A stretch of DNA of 64,000 nucleotides, taken from Candidatus Pelagibacter sp. HIMB1321 (GTDB lineage Bacteria; Pseudomonadota; Alphaproteobacteria; Pelagibacterales; Pelagibacteraceae). Within the stretch, counting starts at the first letter, position 1; the number at the start of each line of letters is the position of its first letter. The translations under genes and the position numbers were made by a program. This document shows positions 56,442 through 64,000 of this stretch, piece after piece. The stretch covers positions 310,001 through 374,000 of the forward strand of contig NZ_LT840186.1 in NCBI RefSeq assembly GCF_900177485.1, in the 5' to 3' direction. A model generated the notes under the pieces. The model did no database searches. It had not been told where the DNA came from and was given only the letters and a program-made list of their open reading frames with translations.

Positions 56442-57524
56442 ATGGAAGTCTTTCTACCTATAGCTCAAGTTTCAATTAGCGCTATTGAAATTTTATTACT
56501 GAGTGGAATTGTAGGTGTTTTATCGGGGCTGTTCGGTGTTGGTGGAGGTTTTTTGATGACACCTTTCTTAATATTTTTAGGTGTGCCTCCTGCATATGCA
56601 GTCGCAAATGAAGCAAATAACATTTTAGCTACCTCTGTATCAGGCTCAACAACTCATTATTTAAAAAATACTTTAGATTATAAAATGGGTTTCATGATTG
56701 TTATTGGTGGATCAATTGGAACTTTACTAGGCATTTATACGTTTAGTTATTTCAAAGGGATAGGTAAAATTGATACTGTTATATCTTTAGCTTACATGTA
56801 CATCCTTGCAATTATAGGAACCTTGATGCTTGTTGAAAGTTTAGGCGAGATAGATAATTCAAGAAAAAATGCTTTAATTAAGAAAAAATTACATGTTCAT
56901 TATTGGATACACGGTCTTCCATTTAGAATGAGATTTCCAAAATCTAAATTGTATGAAAGTATTTTTACACCAATCATTATAGGTCTCATGGTAGGATTTA
57001 TTGCTGCAATAATGGGAATTGGTGGGGCATTTATTTTAGTTCCAGCTATGATTTACATTATAAAAATGCCTACTAAATTAGTTCCCGGAACTTCATTATT
57101 TGTAACAATTTTTGTAAGTGTAATTGTTACATTTCTTCATGCATTTAATTATGGATCAATTGATTTAGTTTTAGTTTTTTTACTTGTAGTTGGATCAATT
57201 ATTGGAGTTCAGTCTGGACAAAAACTTGGTGAAAAAATTAACAGTTCTGGCTTAAAAGCTTTATTGGCAATTTTATTATTAGCTGTTGGTATAGCAATTG
57301 CTTATGATACCTTTTTTGTTGAACATGTTGAAAAAGAAATAAATCAAATAACTAATAATGAATTAAATGCATTATCAATGTTAGTACAAAAATTCTCTAA
57401 AGAAATGCCAATTGTATATAGTTTGTTTTCAATATTTTTTGCTGTTGGACTTGGTATTGCTGCTGCATTTATTAGAAGATTTATTTCTGATTTAAGAAAG
57501 AAGCATTTTTCAAAAGCTTCTTAA
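56442..57524 (+). CDS. TauE/SafE-family probable sulfite exporter
   Basis: 360 residues with about nine hydrophobic segments and a 45-residue cytoplasmic loop in the middle. Two family signatures are present (SGLFGVGGGFLMTPFL near residues 28-43 and IAAIMGIGGAFILVPA near 187-202). It is longer than the other two TauE-like proteins here (249 residues each). Lying between aprBA and suyAB-xsc, it is the best candidate to export sulfite. Confidence 0.85.
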   Translation: MEVFLPIAQVSISAIEILLLSGIVGVLSGLFGVGGGFLMTPFLIFLGVPPAYAVANEANNILATSVSGSTTHYLKNTLDYKMGFMIVIGGSIGTLLGIYTFSYFKGIGKIDTVISLAYMYILAIIGTLMLVESLGEIDNSRKNALIKKKLHVHYWIHGLPFRMRFPKSKLYESIFTPIIIGLMVGFIAAIMGIGGAFILVPAMIYIIKMPTKLVPGTSLFVTIFVSVIVTFLHAFNYGSIDLVLVFLLVVGSIIGVQSGQKLGEKINSSGLKALLAILLLAVGIAIAYDTFFVEHVEKEINQITNNELNALSMLVQKFSKEMPIVYSLFSIFFAVGLGIAAAFIRRFISDLRKKHFSKAS

Positions 57525-57543
57525 AAATTTTCTTGAAGACAAT

Positions 57544-58617
57544 TTAGAAGACTAAATAAGCTATATTAATAGTTATCAAACTTACTAAACCAACTGTAGT
57601 CATAGCAATAAAACCAACCACAAAAGGTTTGTATCCCATTGTTTTCAAACCTCTTAGATTAGTAGATAAACCAATCGCGGCCATAGCCATTGTGAGAAAA
57701 ACTTTAGAGCTAGATTTTATAATATCAACTGTTTGAGACCAATTTTGTGATGAAGTAGTATCTAAAAATAAATGGTCACCAATATTTCTAAAAATGATCA
57801 TCCCAACAAATCCAAGCACAAAATAAGGGAAAATTTTAATTATAGAATAATTTTTTTCTTTAGCCTCACCTCTATTATAAAGATATGCAAACAAAGGTAT
57901 CATAATTACCAAAAATGTATTTCTAATTAGTTTAGTTACCGTTGCAATATTGAGTGTTTCTGGACTATTGAACTGTTGATCATATATTAATCCTGCAGCT
58001 GCTACTTGTGATGTTTCATGGATAGATGTGCCTAAAAATAATCCAATCTGCAAAGGATTACTTTCAAAATAATAGTTAGCAAAATATGGATATATCAACA
58101 TTGATAAAATTCCAAAAACAGTAATATTTGCTATTGCATAAGAAATTTCATTTTTTTTGGCTTTAATAACTGGAGCGGTTGCCATAATTGCTGTTGTTCC
58201 ACAAACTGTACTACCAATTGAAATCAAATAAGCCATATGTCTTGGAATTTTTAGCTTCTTAATAAGTAATTTAACAACAACTAAAACACTTATTATGCAA
58301 ATTATAATAAGTGGAATTGCAATTTTACCAAATTCTAAAAATTCAAAAGGTTTAAGTTGAATACCTAAACAAATAATTCCTAATTTTAATATATATTTTT
58401 GCGTAAAATCTAATCCAATACTTGTCATTTCTCTGACTTGGAAAATATTTCCAAAAAATATACCAATTAAGATAGCAATCATTGCAGTTGAAATTGGGCT
58501 CTTTTCGTACCCAAGTAGCTCAATTCCAATTATATTATTGAAACCTTGAGATAGGGTATAAAGAACGAAAGCGAGAACTATACCCGGTATTACTACCAAG
58601 TATTTATTTTTTAACAT
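57544..58617 (-). CDS. YeiH-family putative sulfate/sulfite exporter (SuyZ-like)
   Basis: 357 residues, about ten hydrophobic helices. LGIICLGIQLKPFEF and STVCGTTAIMATAPVIKAK match the YeiH/COG2855 family. It follows suyB by 19 bases on the same strand; in Paracoccus the suyAB cluster also carries an exporter gene (suyZ) of this kind. It would move sulfite or sulfate out of the cell. Confidence 0.85.
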   Translation of the reverse strand: MLKNKYLVVIPGIVLAFVLYTLSQGFNNIIGIELLGYEKSPISTAMIAILIGIFFGNIFQVREMTSIGLDFTQKYILKLGIICLGIQLKPFEFLEFGKIAIPLIIICIISVLVVVKLLIKKLKIPRHMAYLISIGSTVCGTTAIMATAPVIKAKKNEISYAIANITVFGILSMLIYPYFANYYFESNPLQIGLFLGTSIHETSQVAAAGLIYDQQFNSPETLNIATVTKLIRNTFLVIMIPLFAYLYNRGEAKEKNYSIIKIFPYFVLGFVGMIIFRNIGDHLFLDTTSSQNWSQTVDIIKSSSKVFLTMAMAAIGLSTNLRGLKTMGYKPFVVGFIAMTTVGLVSLITINIAYLVF

Positions 58618-58636
58618 TAATTTTGATTATTAAGTT

Positions 58637-59803
58637 CTAAGCACTTCTGTAAAGCTTAGTCATAACAAATTCTTTATGACCTAAAGCTTCAGCACAAGTT
58701 AATCTTCCGTTAGCTACTCTTAACATTGATTTAATTAATTCATCTCCAGCTTGATCTAAATTCATCTCTCTTGATAGAATTTTTGATACATCACAATCAA
58801 TGTGTTCTCCCATACCAGCTACTGTTATAGGGTTTGCTGTTAATTTCACAACTGGTTCAATTGGGTTTCCAACAATATTTCCCTGTCCTGTTGGAAATAA
58901 ATGAATGTTAAATCCAGCTGCTGCTTGAAGTGTAATACACTCTGCCGCCGCAGAAGAAGTATCCATAAAATATAAACCTTTACCTTTTGTAGGTTCTTCT
59001 GCTGGTTCTAAAACATCAATAAATTTTCTAGACCCAATTTTTTGGAAATTACCGAAAGCTTTTTCTTCAATAGTTGTTAGTCCACCTGCAATATTTCCAG
59101 CTGTTGGTTGACTTTCAGACAAATCATCTGTCGCTTCTTTTAAAATGAAATCATTATAATCGCTCCATGTTTTCATAAACTTGTCAGAAGCTTCTTTAGT
59201 TGCACCTCTTGTAGCACAAACTTGTTCAGCACCTGTTAATTCAGATGTTTCACCAAAGCATAAATGAACTCCTAATGGTTCTAATTTATCCATTAGATTT
59301 CCAACTGTTGGGTTTGCAGCTAATCCTGATGTTGTATCAGACTCTCCACATTTCACAGAAATCCATAAATCACTTAATGGACATTCTTCTCTTTGTTTTT
59401 CAGATGCCCACATTGCAAACTCTTGAGCTTTTTTAGAAGCTTTCATAATTGTTCCAATATCACCGGTTCTTTCAATATGAAATCCCTCAACAGGTTTTCC
59501 AGTTTTTGCAATTTCATCGACAATTCTTTTTGTCCATTTAGGCTCAATACCAATTACAATTACAGCAGCTACGTTTGGATTTTTACCTGTTCCAATAATA
59601 GTTCTAAAGTGTAATTCTAAATCTGCTCCAAATTGCAATCTTCCATAAGAATGAGGAAGAGCGATCGTGCCTTTAATATTATTTGCAACAGCTTCAGCAC
59701 ATGCATTTGAAATATCATCAACAGGAAGAATGATTACATGGTTTCTAGTACCAGCTCTTCCATTTTCTCTTTTATAACCTAAAAAACTTTTTGGGATTTC
59801 CAT
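58637..59803 (-). CDS. suyB: (2R)-sulfolactate sulfo-lyase large subunit SuyB
   Basis: 388 residues of the altronate dehydratase/UxaA large-domain family (opens with [15 protein letters not shown] near residues 9-23; [21 protein letters not shown] is the conserved core). With SuyA it cleaves sulfolactate to pyruvate and sulfite. Being split from the small subunit, and flanked by a YeiH-type exporter gene and xsc, favours SuyB over altronate or galactarate dehydratase. Confidence 0.88.
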   Translation of the reverse strand: MEIPKSFLGYKRENGRAGTRNHVIILPVDDISNACAEAVANNIKGTIALPHSYGRLQFGADLELHFRTIIGTGKNPNVAAVIVIGIEPKWTKRIVDEIAKTGKPVEGFHIERTGDIGTIMKASKKAQEFAMWASEKQREECPLSDLWISVKCGESDTTSGLAANPTVGNLMDKLEPLGVHLCFGETSELTGAEQVCATRGATKEASDKFMKTWSDYNDFILKEATDDLSESQPTAGNIAGGLTTIEEKAFGNFQKIGSRKFIDVLEPAEEPTKGKGLYFMDTSSAAAECITLQAAAGFNIHLFPTGQGNIVGNPIEPVVKLTANPITVAGMGEHIDCDVSKILSREMNLDQAGDELIKSMLRVANGRLTCAEALGHKEFVMTKLYRSA

Positions 59804-59809
59804 AATTTC

Positions 59810-60094
59810 CTACCACTTCTTCGTTTTAACATTATGAACATGAACATGCTCACCTTTTTTAATTGATTTAACCACTTTACCAATATCATGGCCATATTTT
59901 AGAATAGTATCGCCTTCCTTTAGGTCGATCATTGCAATTTTATGCCCTAAAGGTATTTCATCCACAGATTGAATATTTACTGTTTTATCATTTTCCATTA
60001 TCCAGCAAGAACAATCCTGTTTTGGTGTAATTTTTTCTATTACAACAACACCTACGTTGTCTTTTTCATCATGTATAATTATATCTGTAGCCAT
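59810..60094 (-). CDS. suyA: (2R)-sulfolactate sulfo-lyase small subunit SuyA
   Basis: 94 residues, a SAF/UxaA N-terminal domain. IPLGHKIAMIDLKEGD and the GEHVHVHNVKTKKW C-terminus are typical of SuyA. It starts the minus-strand suyA-suyB-exporter transcript and ends six bases before suyB. It is divergent from xsc across 123 bp, so both sulfite-releasing lyases share a control region. Confidence 0.88.
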   Translation of the reverse strand: MATDIIIHDEKDNVGVVVIEKITPKQDCSCWIMENDKTVNIQSVDEIPLGHKIAMIDLKEGDTILKYGHDIGKVVKSIKKGEHVHVHNVKTKKW

Positions 60095-60114
60095 ATTTGT
60101 GTCGATTTGTTTGT

Positions 60115-60142
60115 TTGAAATTTTGAAAATCTTATATATTAA
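60115..60142 (+). promoter_or_regulatory. Candidate xsc promoter in the suyA-xsc divergent region
   Basis: TTGAAA at 60115-60120 and TATTAA at 60137-60142 are spaced 16 bp and lie about 75 bp before the xsc ATG. The xsc Shine-Dalgarno is strong (AAGGAG ten bases before ATG). The matching suyA promoter on the other strand was not defined. Confidence 0.4.
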
Positions 60143-60217
60143 TCACACAGATTAACAAATTAATTTTTATAAATTTTACATACAGAATTAAAAAGAAAAT
60201 ATTAAGGAGAATAATTT

Positions 60218-62002
60218 ATGGCTAAAATGACAACTGAAGAAGCTTTCGTAAAAGTTTTACAAATGCATGGAATTGAGCATGCTTTTGGTATTATTGGTTC
60301 TGCATTTATGCCTATATCAGACATCTTTCCTGATGCTGGAATAACTTTTTGGGATGTTGCTCATGAAACTAACGGTGGATTGATCGCAGACGGATACACC
60401 AGAGCAACTGGAAAAATGTCAATGGTTATTGCACAAAATGGTCCTGGTATAACTGGATTAGTTACTCCTATTAAAACTGCGTATTGGAACCACACGCCTT
60501 TATTATTGGTAACACCTCAAGCTGCAAATAAAACTATGGGTCAAGGAGGTTTCCAAGAGGTTGAACAAATGAACTTATTTAAAGATATGGTTTGCTATCA
60601 AGAAGAGGTAAGAGATCCATCAAGAATGGCAGAAGTGTTAAATAGAGTTATTGAAAAAGCTATTAGAGGATCAGCTCCAGCTCAAATAAATGTACCAAGA
60701 GATTATTGGACACAAGTTATTGATATTGATCTTCCACCAATTGTAAGACTTGAAAGACAAAGTGGTGGTACTGATGCAATTATGAAAGCAGCTGATCTTT
60801 TATCAAAAGCTAAGTTTCCAGTAATTTTATCTGGAGCAGGTGTTGTAATTGGTGGTGCAATAGAAGAAACAAAAAAACTTGCTGAAAAATTAGATGCACC
60901 AGTATGCTCAGGCTACCAACACAATGATAGTTTTCCTGGAAGTCATCCTTTAGCCGTTGGACCATTAGGTTATAATGGTTCAAAAGCAGCAATGGAGTTA
61001 ATTTCTAAAGCTGATGTTGTTTTAGCACTTGGAACAAGATTAAATCCATTTTCTACATTACCTGGATATGGAATTGATTATTGGCCAAAGAATGCAAGCA
61101 TCATTCAAGTAGATATTAATCCTGATAGAATTGGATTAACTAAAAAAGTAACTGTCGGAATTAGTGGTGATGCAAAATTAGTTGCAACGCAGATTCTTGA
61201 AAAACTTTCTTCTGGTGCGGGCGATACAGATAGACAGGCTAGAAAAGATTTAATTCATCAAACTAAATCTGCTTGGTTACAAAAACTTTCAAGTCTTGAT
61301 CATGAAGATGATGATGAAGGAACGGTTTGGAACAAGGAAGCAAGAGAGAGAGATGCTGATAGAATGTCTCCAAGACAAGCATGGAGAGCAATTCAAGCTG
61401 GTATGCCTGATGACGTCATTATTTCTAGTGATATTGGAAACAATTGTGCAATTGGAAATGCTTATCCAACATTTGAAAAACCAAGAAAATATTTAGCGCC
61501 AGGATTATTTGGTCCATGCGGTTATGGTTTTCCAGCAATTTTAGGAGCTAAAATTGGTTGCCCCGAAACTCCAGTTATAGGATTTGCTGGTGATGGTGCT
61601 TTCGGTATCAGCATGAATGAAATGAGCTCATGTGCCAGAAAAGAGTGGCCAGCAATTACAATGGTAATTTTTAGAAATTACCAGTGGGGAGCTGAAAAAA
61701 GAAATACTACTTTATGGTTTGATAATAATTTTGTTGGAACAGAACTTGATCCAGAATTAAGTTACGCAAAAGTAGCTGATGCTTGTGGATTAAAGGGTGT
61801 TACTGTTAGAACAATGGAAGAAACTACAAATGCAATCAAGCAATCTTGTGAAGATCAAAAAAAAGGAATTACAACATTTATTGAAGTAATTCTAAACCAA
61901 GAACTTGGTGAACCATTTAGAAGAGATGCAATGAAGAAACCAGTAAGAGTTGCTGGTATCAATAAAGCAGATATGAAAAAACAACCTTCTTTGGTTTCTT
62001 AA
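60218..62002 (+). CDS. xsc: Sulfoacetaldehyde acetyltransferase Xsc
   Basis: 594 residues. ThDP enzyme converting sulfoacetaldehyde and phosphate to acetyl phosphate and sulfite. Pyrimidine-domain catalytic glutamate Glu50 (DVAHETNGG), ThDP motif GDGAFGIS through FRNYQWG, and the C-terminal EPFRRDAMKKPVR stretch typical of Xsc. It ends the taurine route begun by tpa at 42.5 kb. A flavoprotein gene follows 39 bases later. Confidence 0.95.
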   Translation: MAKMTTEEAFVKVLQMHGIEHAFGIIGSAFMPISDIFPDAGITFWDVAHETNGGLIADGYTRATGKMSMVIAQNGPGITGLVTPIKTAYWNHTPLLLVTPQAANKTMGQGGFQEVEQMNLFKDMVCYQEEVRDPSRMAEVLNRVIEKAIRGSAPAQINVPRDYWTQVIDIDLPPIVRLERQSGGTDAIMKAADLLSKAKFPVILSGAGVVIGGAIEETKKLAEKLDAPVCSGYQHNDSFPGSHPLAVGPLGYNGSKAAMELISKADVVLALGTRLNPFSTLPGYGIDYWPKNASIIQVDINPDRIGLTKKVTVGISGDAKLVATQILEKLSSGAGDTDRQARKDLIHQTKSAWLQKLSSLDHEDDDEGTVWNKEARERDADRMSPRQAWRAIQAGMPDDVIISSDIGNNCAIGNAYPTFEKPRKYLAPGLFGPCGYGFPAILGAKIGCPETPVIGFAGDGAFGISMNEMSSCARKEWPAITMVIFRNYQWGAEKRNTTLWFDNNFVGTELDPELSYAKVADACGLKGVTVRTMEETTNAIKQSCEDQKKGITTFIEVILNQELGEPFRRDAMKKPVRVAGINKADMKKQPSLVS

Positions 62003-62041
62003 AGACTACTATATTTAGAGTAGTTATTATAAACTTACTTA

Positions 62042-63346
62042 ATGGAAGTAAGTAATGATAAATTCTGTTCTTGGATTAATGATCTTGATCCAAGAACAAA
62101 TATAAAATCTCTTACAAATGATATCAATTGTGATTGGTTAATCATTGGCGCAGGTTTTACAGGATTATCAGCCGCAAGAAAATTAGGAGCAATACATCCA
62201 AATAAAAGCATCACTTTAGTTGATGCTCAGTTAGCAGGAGAGGGTGCAAGTTCTAGAAATTCAGGTTATTTAGTTGATACAACACTTAATGATGGGTTTA
62301 CTTCTGATAAAGATTTAGAAAATTATAAAAAAAAAACAGATATATATAAATTAGGAATTGAAACAGTTAAAAAGTTTATAAAAGAATATCAGGTCGACTG
62401 TGATTTGTATGAATCTGGAAAATATTACGCATCTTCCAAATTTGAAGATAAAAAAATTTTAGAAAATTTCTCAAAAACATTATCAAACTTAGATTTTGAA
62501 AATGAATTATTATTTAACAAAGATCTAAAAAAAAGATTAGGAACAGATTTTTATAATATTGGCCTGTATACAAAAGGTGGAATTTTATTACATCCTGGAA
62601 AATTAGTAAGAGCAATGATTGATACGCTGCCAAGTAATGTCAATCTAATTGAAAATTTATTTCTGATTAATTGGAAAATTAATAAAGATAAAATTATTTG
62701 TGAATTTAAAAAAGGAACAATAAAAACAAAAAAAATTATATTTGCTACAAATGGATTTTTAAAATCTCTTGGTATTAAAAAAAATTATAACTTTCCATTA
62801 ACGTTAACCGCAAGTATGACAAGGCCTTTGAGCGATAAAGAATATGCAAATATAGGAAGTCCAAAGGAGTGGGGCCTTTTGTCTGTTCGACCTATGGGTG
62901 CTACAGTAAGAATGACTAAAAATAGAAGAATTCTTATAAGAAATACTGTTGAAGTTTTAAATCCTTTTCAAATGTCAAAACTAGAACTGGAAAAAAGAAC
63001 ACATATACAAAGAATTGGAATTAAAAAAAGATTTCCTCAACTACCAAATGATATCATTGAGTCCACTTGGTCAGGTATTGTTTCAAGAACAAGAAATAGT
63101 TCACAAATTTTTGAGAAAATAGATGATAATATATTTGTAGCTGGGTGTTATAATGGATCAGGTATTGGAGTTGGAACATTGTTTGGAGAACAAATTGCAA
63201 TTAAAGCTTCTGAAGAGATCTCAGAAGAAATTAAAATAATAGAACAAAAGAAAAATCCAACGTGGTTACCACCTGAACCCTTTTTGAATATAGGTGTAAA
63301 AACTAGACTTTTTTACGAGCGTTTGAAATCAAGTTCAGAAATTTAG
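62042..63346 (+). CDS. FAD-dependent amine/amino-acid oxidoreductase (DAO family)
   Basis: 434 residues. FAD motif IIGAGFTGLSAA at about 34-45 and the late GCYNGSGIGVGTLFGE block near 365-380 match PuuB/DadA-type flavoproteins. No signal peptide. It follows xsc closely, so it may oxidise an amine feeding the sulfonate routes; TauY of taurine dehydrogenase belongs to this broad family, but no tauX small subunit is present, so this is only a possibility. It shares four bases with the next, convergent gene. Confidence 0.75.
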   Translation: MEVSNDKFCSWINDLDPRTNIKSLTNDINCDWLIIGAGFTGLSAARKLGAIHPNKSITLVDAQLAGEGASSRNSGYLVDTTLNDGFTSDKDLENYKKKTDIYKLGIETVKKFIKEYQVDCDLYESGKYYASSKFEDKKILENFSKTLSNLDFENELLFNKDLKKRLGTDFYNIGLYTKGGILLHPGKLVRAMIDTLPSNVNLIENLFLINWKINKDKIICEFKKGTIKTKKIIFATNGFLKSLGIKKNYNFPLTLTASMTRPLSDKEYANIGSPKEWGLLSVRPMGATVRMTKNRRILIRNTVEVLNPFQMSKLELEKRTHIQRIGIKKRFPQLPNDIIESTWSGIVSRTRNSSQIFEKIDDNIFVAGCYNGSGIGVGTLFGEQIAIKASEEISEEIKIIEQKKNPTWLPPEPFLNIGVKTRLFYERLKSSSEI

Positions 63347-64000
63347 TTTATAATTGCTTTTGCAACACCCAACTTATCAATTTTGCCAGCATAAAGACCT
63401 CTTCCTTTTATTGGCACAACACCCACTGTTGAGCCGGTGAAAACCCAAAAGTCTTTTTCTAAATTAATCTTATCTTTTTTAATCTTATTTAATACAAATT
63501 TTAAAGAATTGATTGGGTTGATAAAAACTGTATTGGTATTTCCATCAACACTTTGATTGATTTTTTTATTTTGAATATTTGTTTTTAAATTACCAATATT
63601 AATTTTTTTATACTTTTTCTTTTTACCTACTAGAAATCTAACATTGGCTCCAAAGTCACTGCACAAATCTCCAAAGGATGTAATGCCTTTCTTTTTTTGT
63701 CTGTAACCAACGACCTCGATACAAGGTGCCATATAGGAAATAAATTTTGAGATATTTTTGGCAGTAATTGAACCTTTAGATGAAAAAAAAGTTTTTTTAA
63801 TTTGATAACAAACTTCAAGCTCAATACCTAATGTGCCTTTGTTTATTTTTACTTTTCCTCCACTTTTAACAACATTTCTTTTATAAATAGATGCATAAAA
63901 AGGTTCTTTTTCTTTTAATTTTTTCATAACAGGAATACCTGTTCCAGCTGCTTTAAAACCTACAATTGGCTCTTTTATTTTACTTTCACAAAGCTTTCTA
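63343..64000 (-). CDS. 2-keto-4-pentenoate hydratase/FAH-family protein, 5' end outside the window
   Basis: The minus-strand frame is open from the stop at 63343 to the window edge (about 218 residues). Family features are VGFKAAGTGIPV near the edge, LGIELEVCY, YMAPCIEVVGYR and DFWVFTGSTVGVVPI, resembling MhpD-type hydratases/decarboxylases with the paired acidic metal ligands ExE in the middle (GIELEVC). The Met at 63927 is internal, not the true start. It probably acts on a 2-oxo-enol acid. Confidence 0.72.
   Translation of the reverse strand, partial: RKLCESKIKEPIVGFKAAGTGIPVMKKLKEKEPFYASIYKRNVVKSGGKVKINKGTLGIELEVCYQIKKTFFSSKGSITAKNISKFISYMAPCIEVVGYRQKKKGITSFGDLCSDFGANVRFLVGKKKKYKKINIGNLKTNIQNKKINQSVDGNTNTVFINPINSLKFVLNKIKKDKINLEKDFWVFTGSTVGVVPIKGRGLYAGKIDKLGVAKAIIN

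Overview
The window is strongly A+T-rich and very gene-dense. Intergenic gaps are mostly under 100 bp, and seven gene pairs are joined by a one-base TAATG stop/start overlap. It carries a DMSP demethylase (DmdA), an AprM-AprB-AprA APS reductase set, two-gene SuyAB, Xsc, a taurine ABC transporter and a TRAP transporter. This combination points to a streamlined marine alphaproteobacterium of the SAR11 (Pelagibacterales) type. That assignment rests on gene content and composition read by eye; no phylogeny was run. No rRNA, tRNA, CRISPR array, insertion sequence or prophage was recognised.

Layout. 0-6.8 kb: molybdopterin synthase (moaD end, moaE), a persulfide dioxygenase-rhodanese fusion with a cytochrome c and a DUF4396 membrane protein, PutA and an MFS carrier. 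6.8-20.6 kb: a MATE exporter, then an uncharacterised catabolic block (ectoine-hydrolase-like M24 protein, gamma-glutamyltransferase-like protein, TauE-like exporter, Asp/Glu racemase-like protein, ThDP enzyme, DadA-like flavoprotein, TRAP transporter, crotonase, acyl-CoA ligase). 20.6-25.1 kb: dmdA, isocitrate lyase with a tiny upstream ORF, an operator array and a RamB/ScfR-type regulator. 25-35 kb: household and membrane genes (TauE-like, PsiE, YbbA/YbbP, TesA, an ion channel, CysE-CysK, VOC, LysE). 35-45 kb: first sulfonate locus (hpsN, pta, comC-like, tauCBA facing tpa-ald). 45-52.6 kb: GDP-mannose-3,5-epimerase-like gene, mnmA, a 27-residue basic peptide gene, a MetC-type enzyme, MFS, pabB-pabA-pabC and HIT. 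52.7-64 kb: second sulfur locus (aprM-aprB-aprA, two small unknown genes, a TauE-like and a YeiH-like exporter, suyAB, xsc), a flavoprotein and a truncated hydratase/FAH-type gene.

How the genes fit together. Taurine enters through TauABC. Tpa converts it to sulfoacetaldehyde using pyruvate as amino acceptor, and Ald regenerates pyruvate. Xsc releases sulfite and acetyl phosphate, and Pta makes acetyl-CoA. DHPS (2,3-dihydroxypropane-1-sulfonate) is oxidised by HpsN to sulfolactate, and SuyAB splits this to pyruvate and sulfite; a ComC-type dehydrogenase could interconvert sulfolactate and sulfopyruvate. Sulfite can be exported (TauE/YeiH types) or oxidised to APS by AprBA. With DmdA, CysEK, the persulfide dioxygenase and a MetC-type lyase, the window is an organosulfur hub. 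The 8-20 kb block is the part whose substrate cannot be named from sequence.
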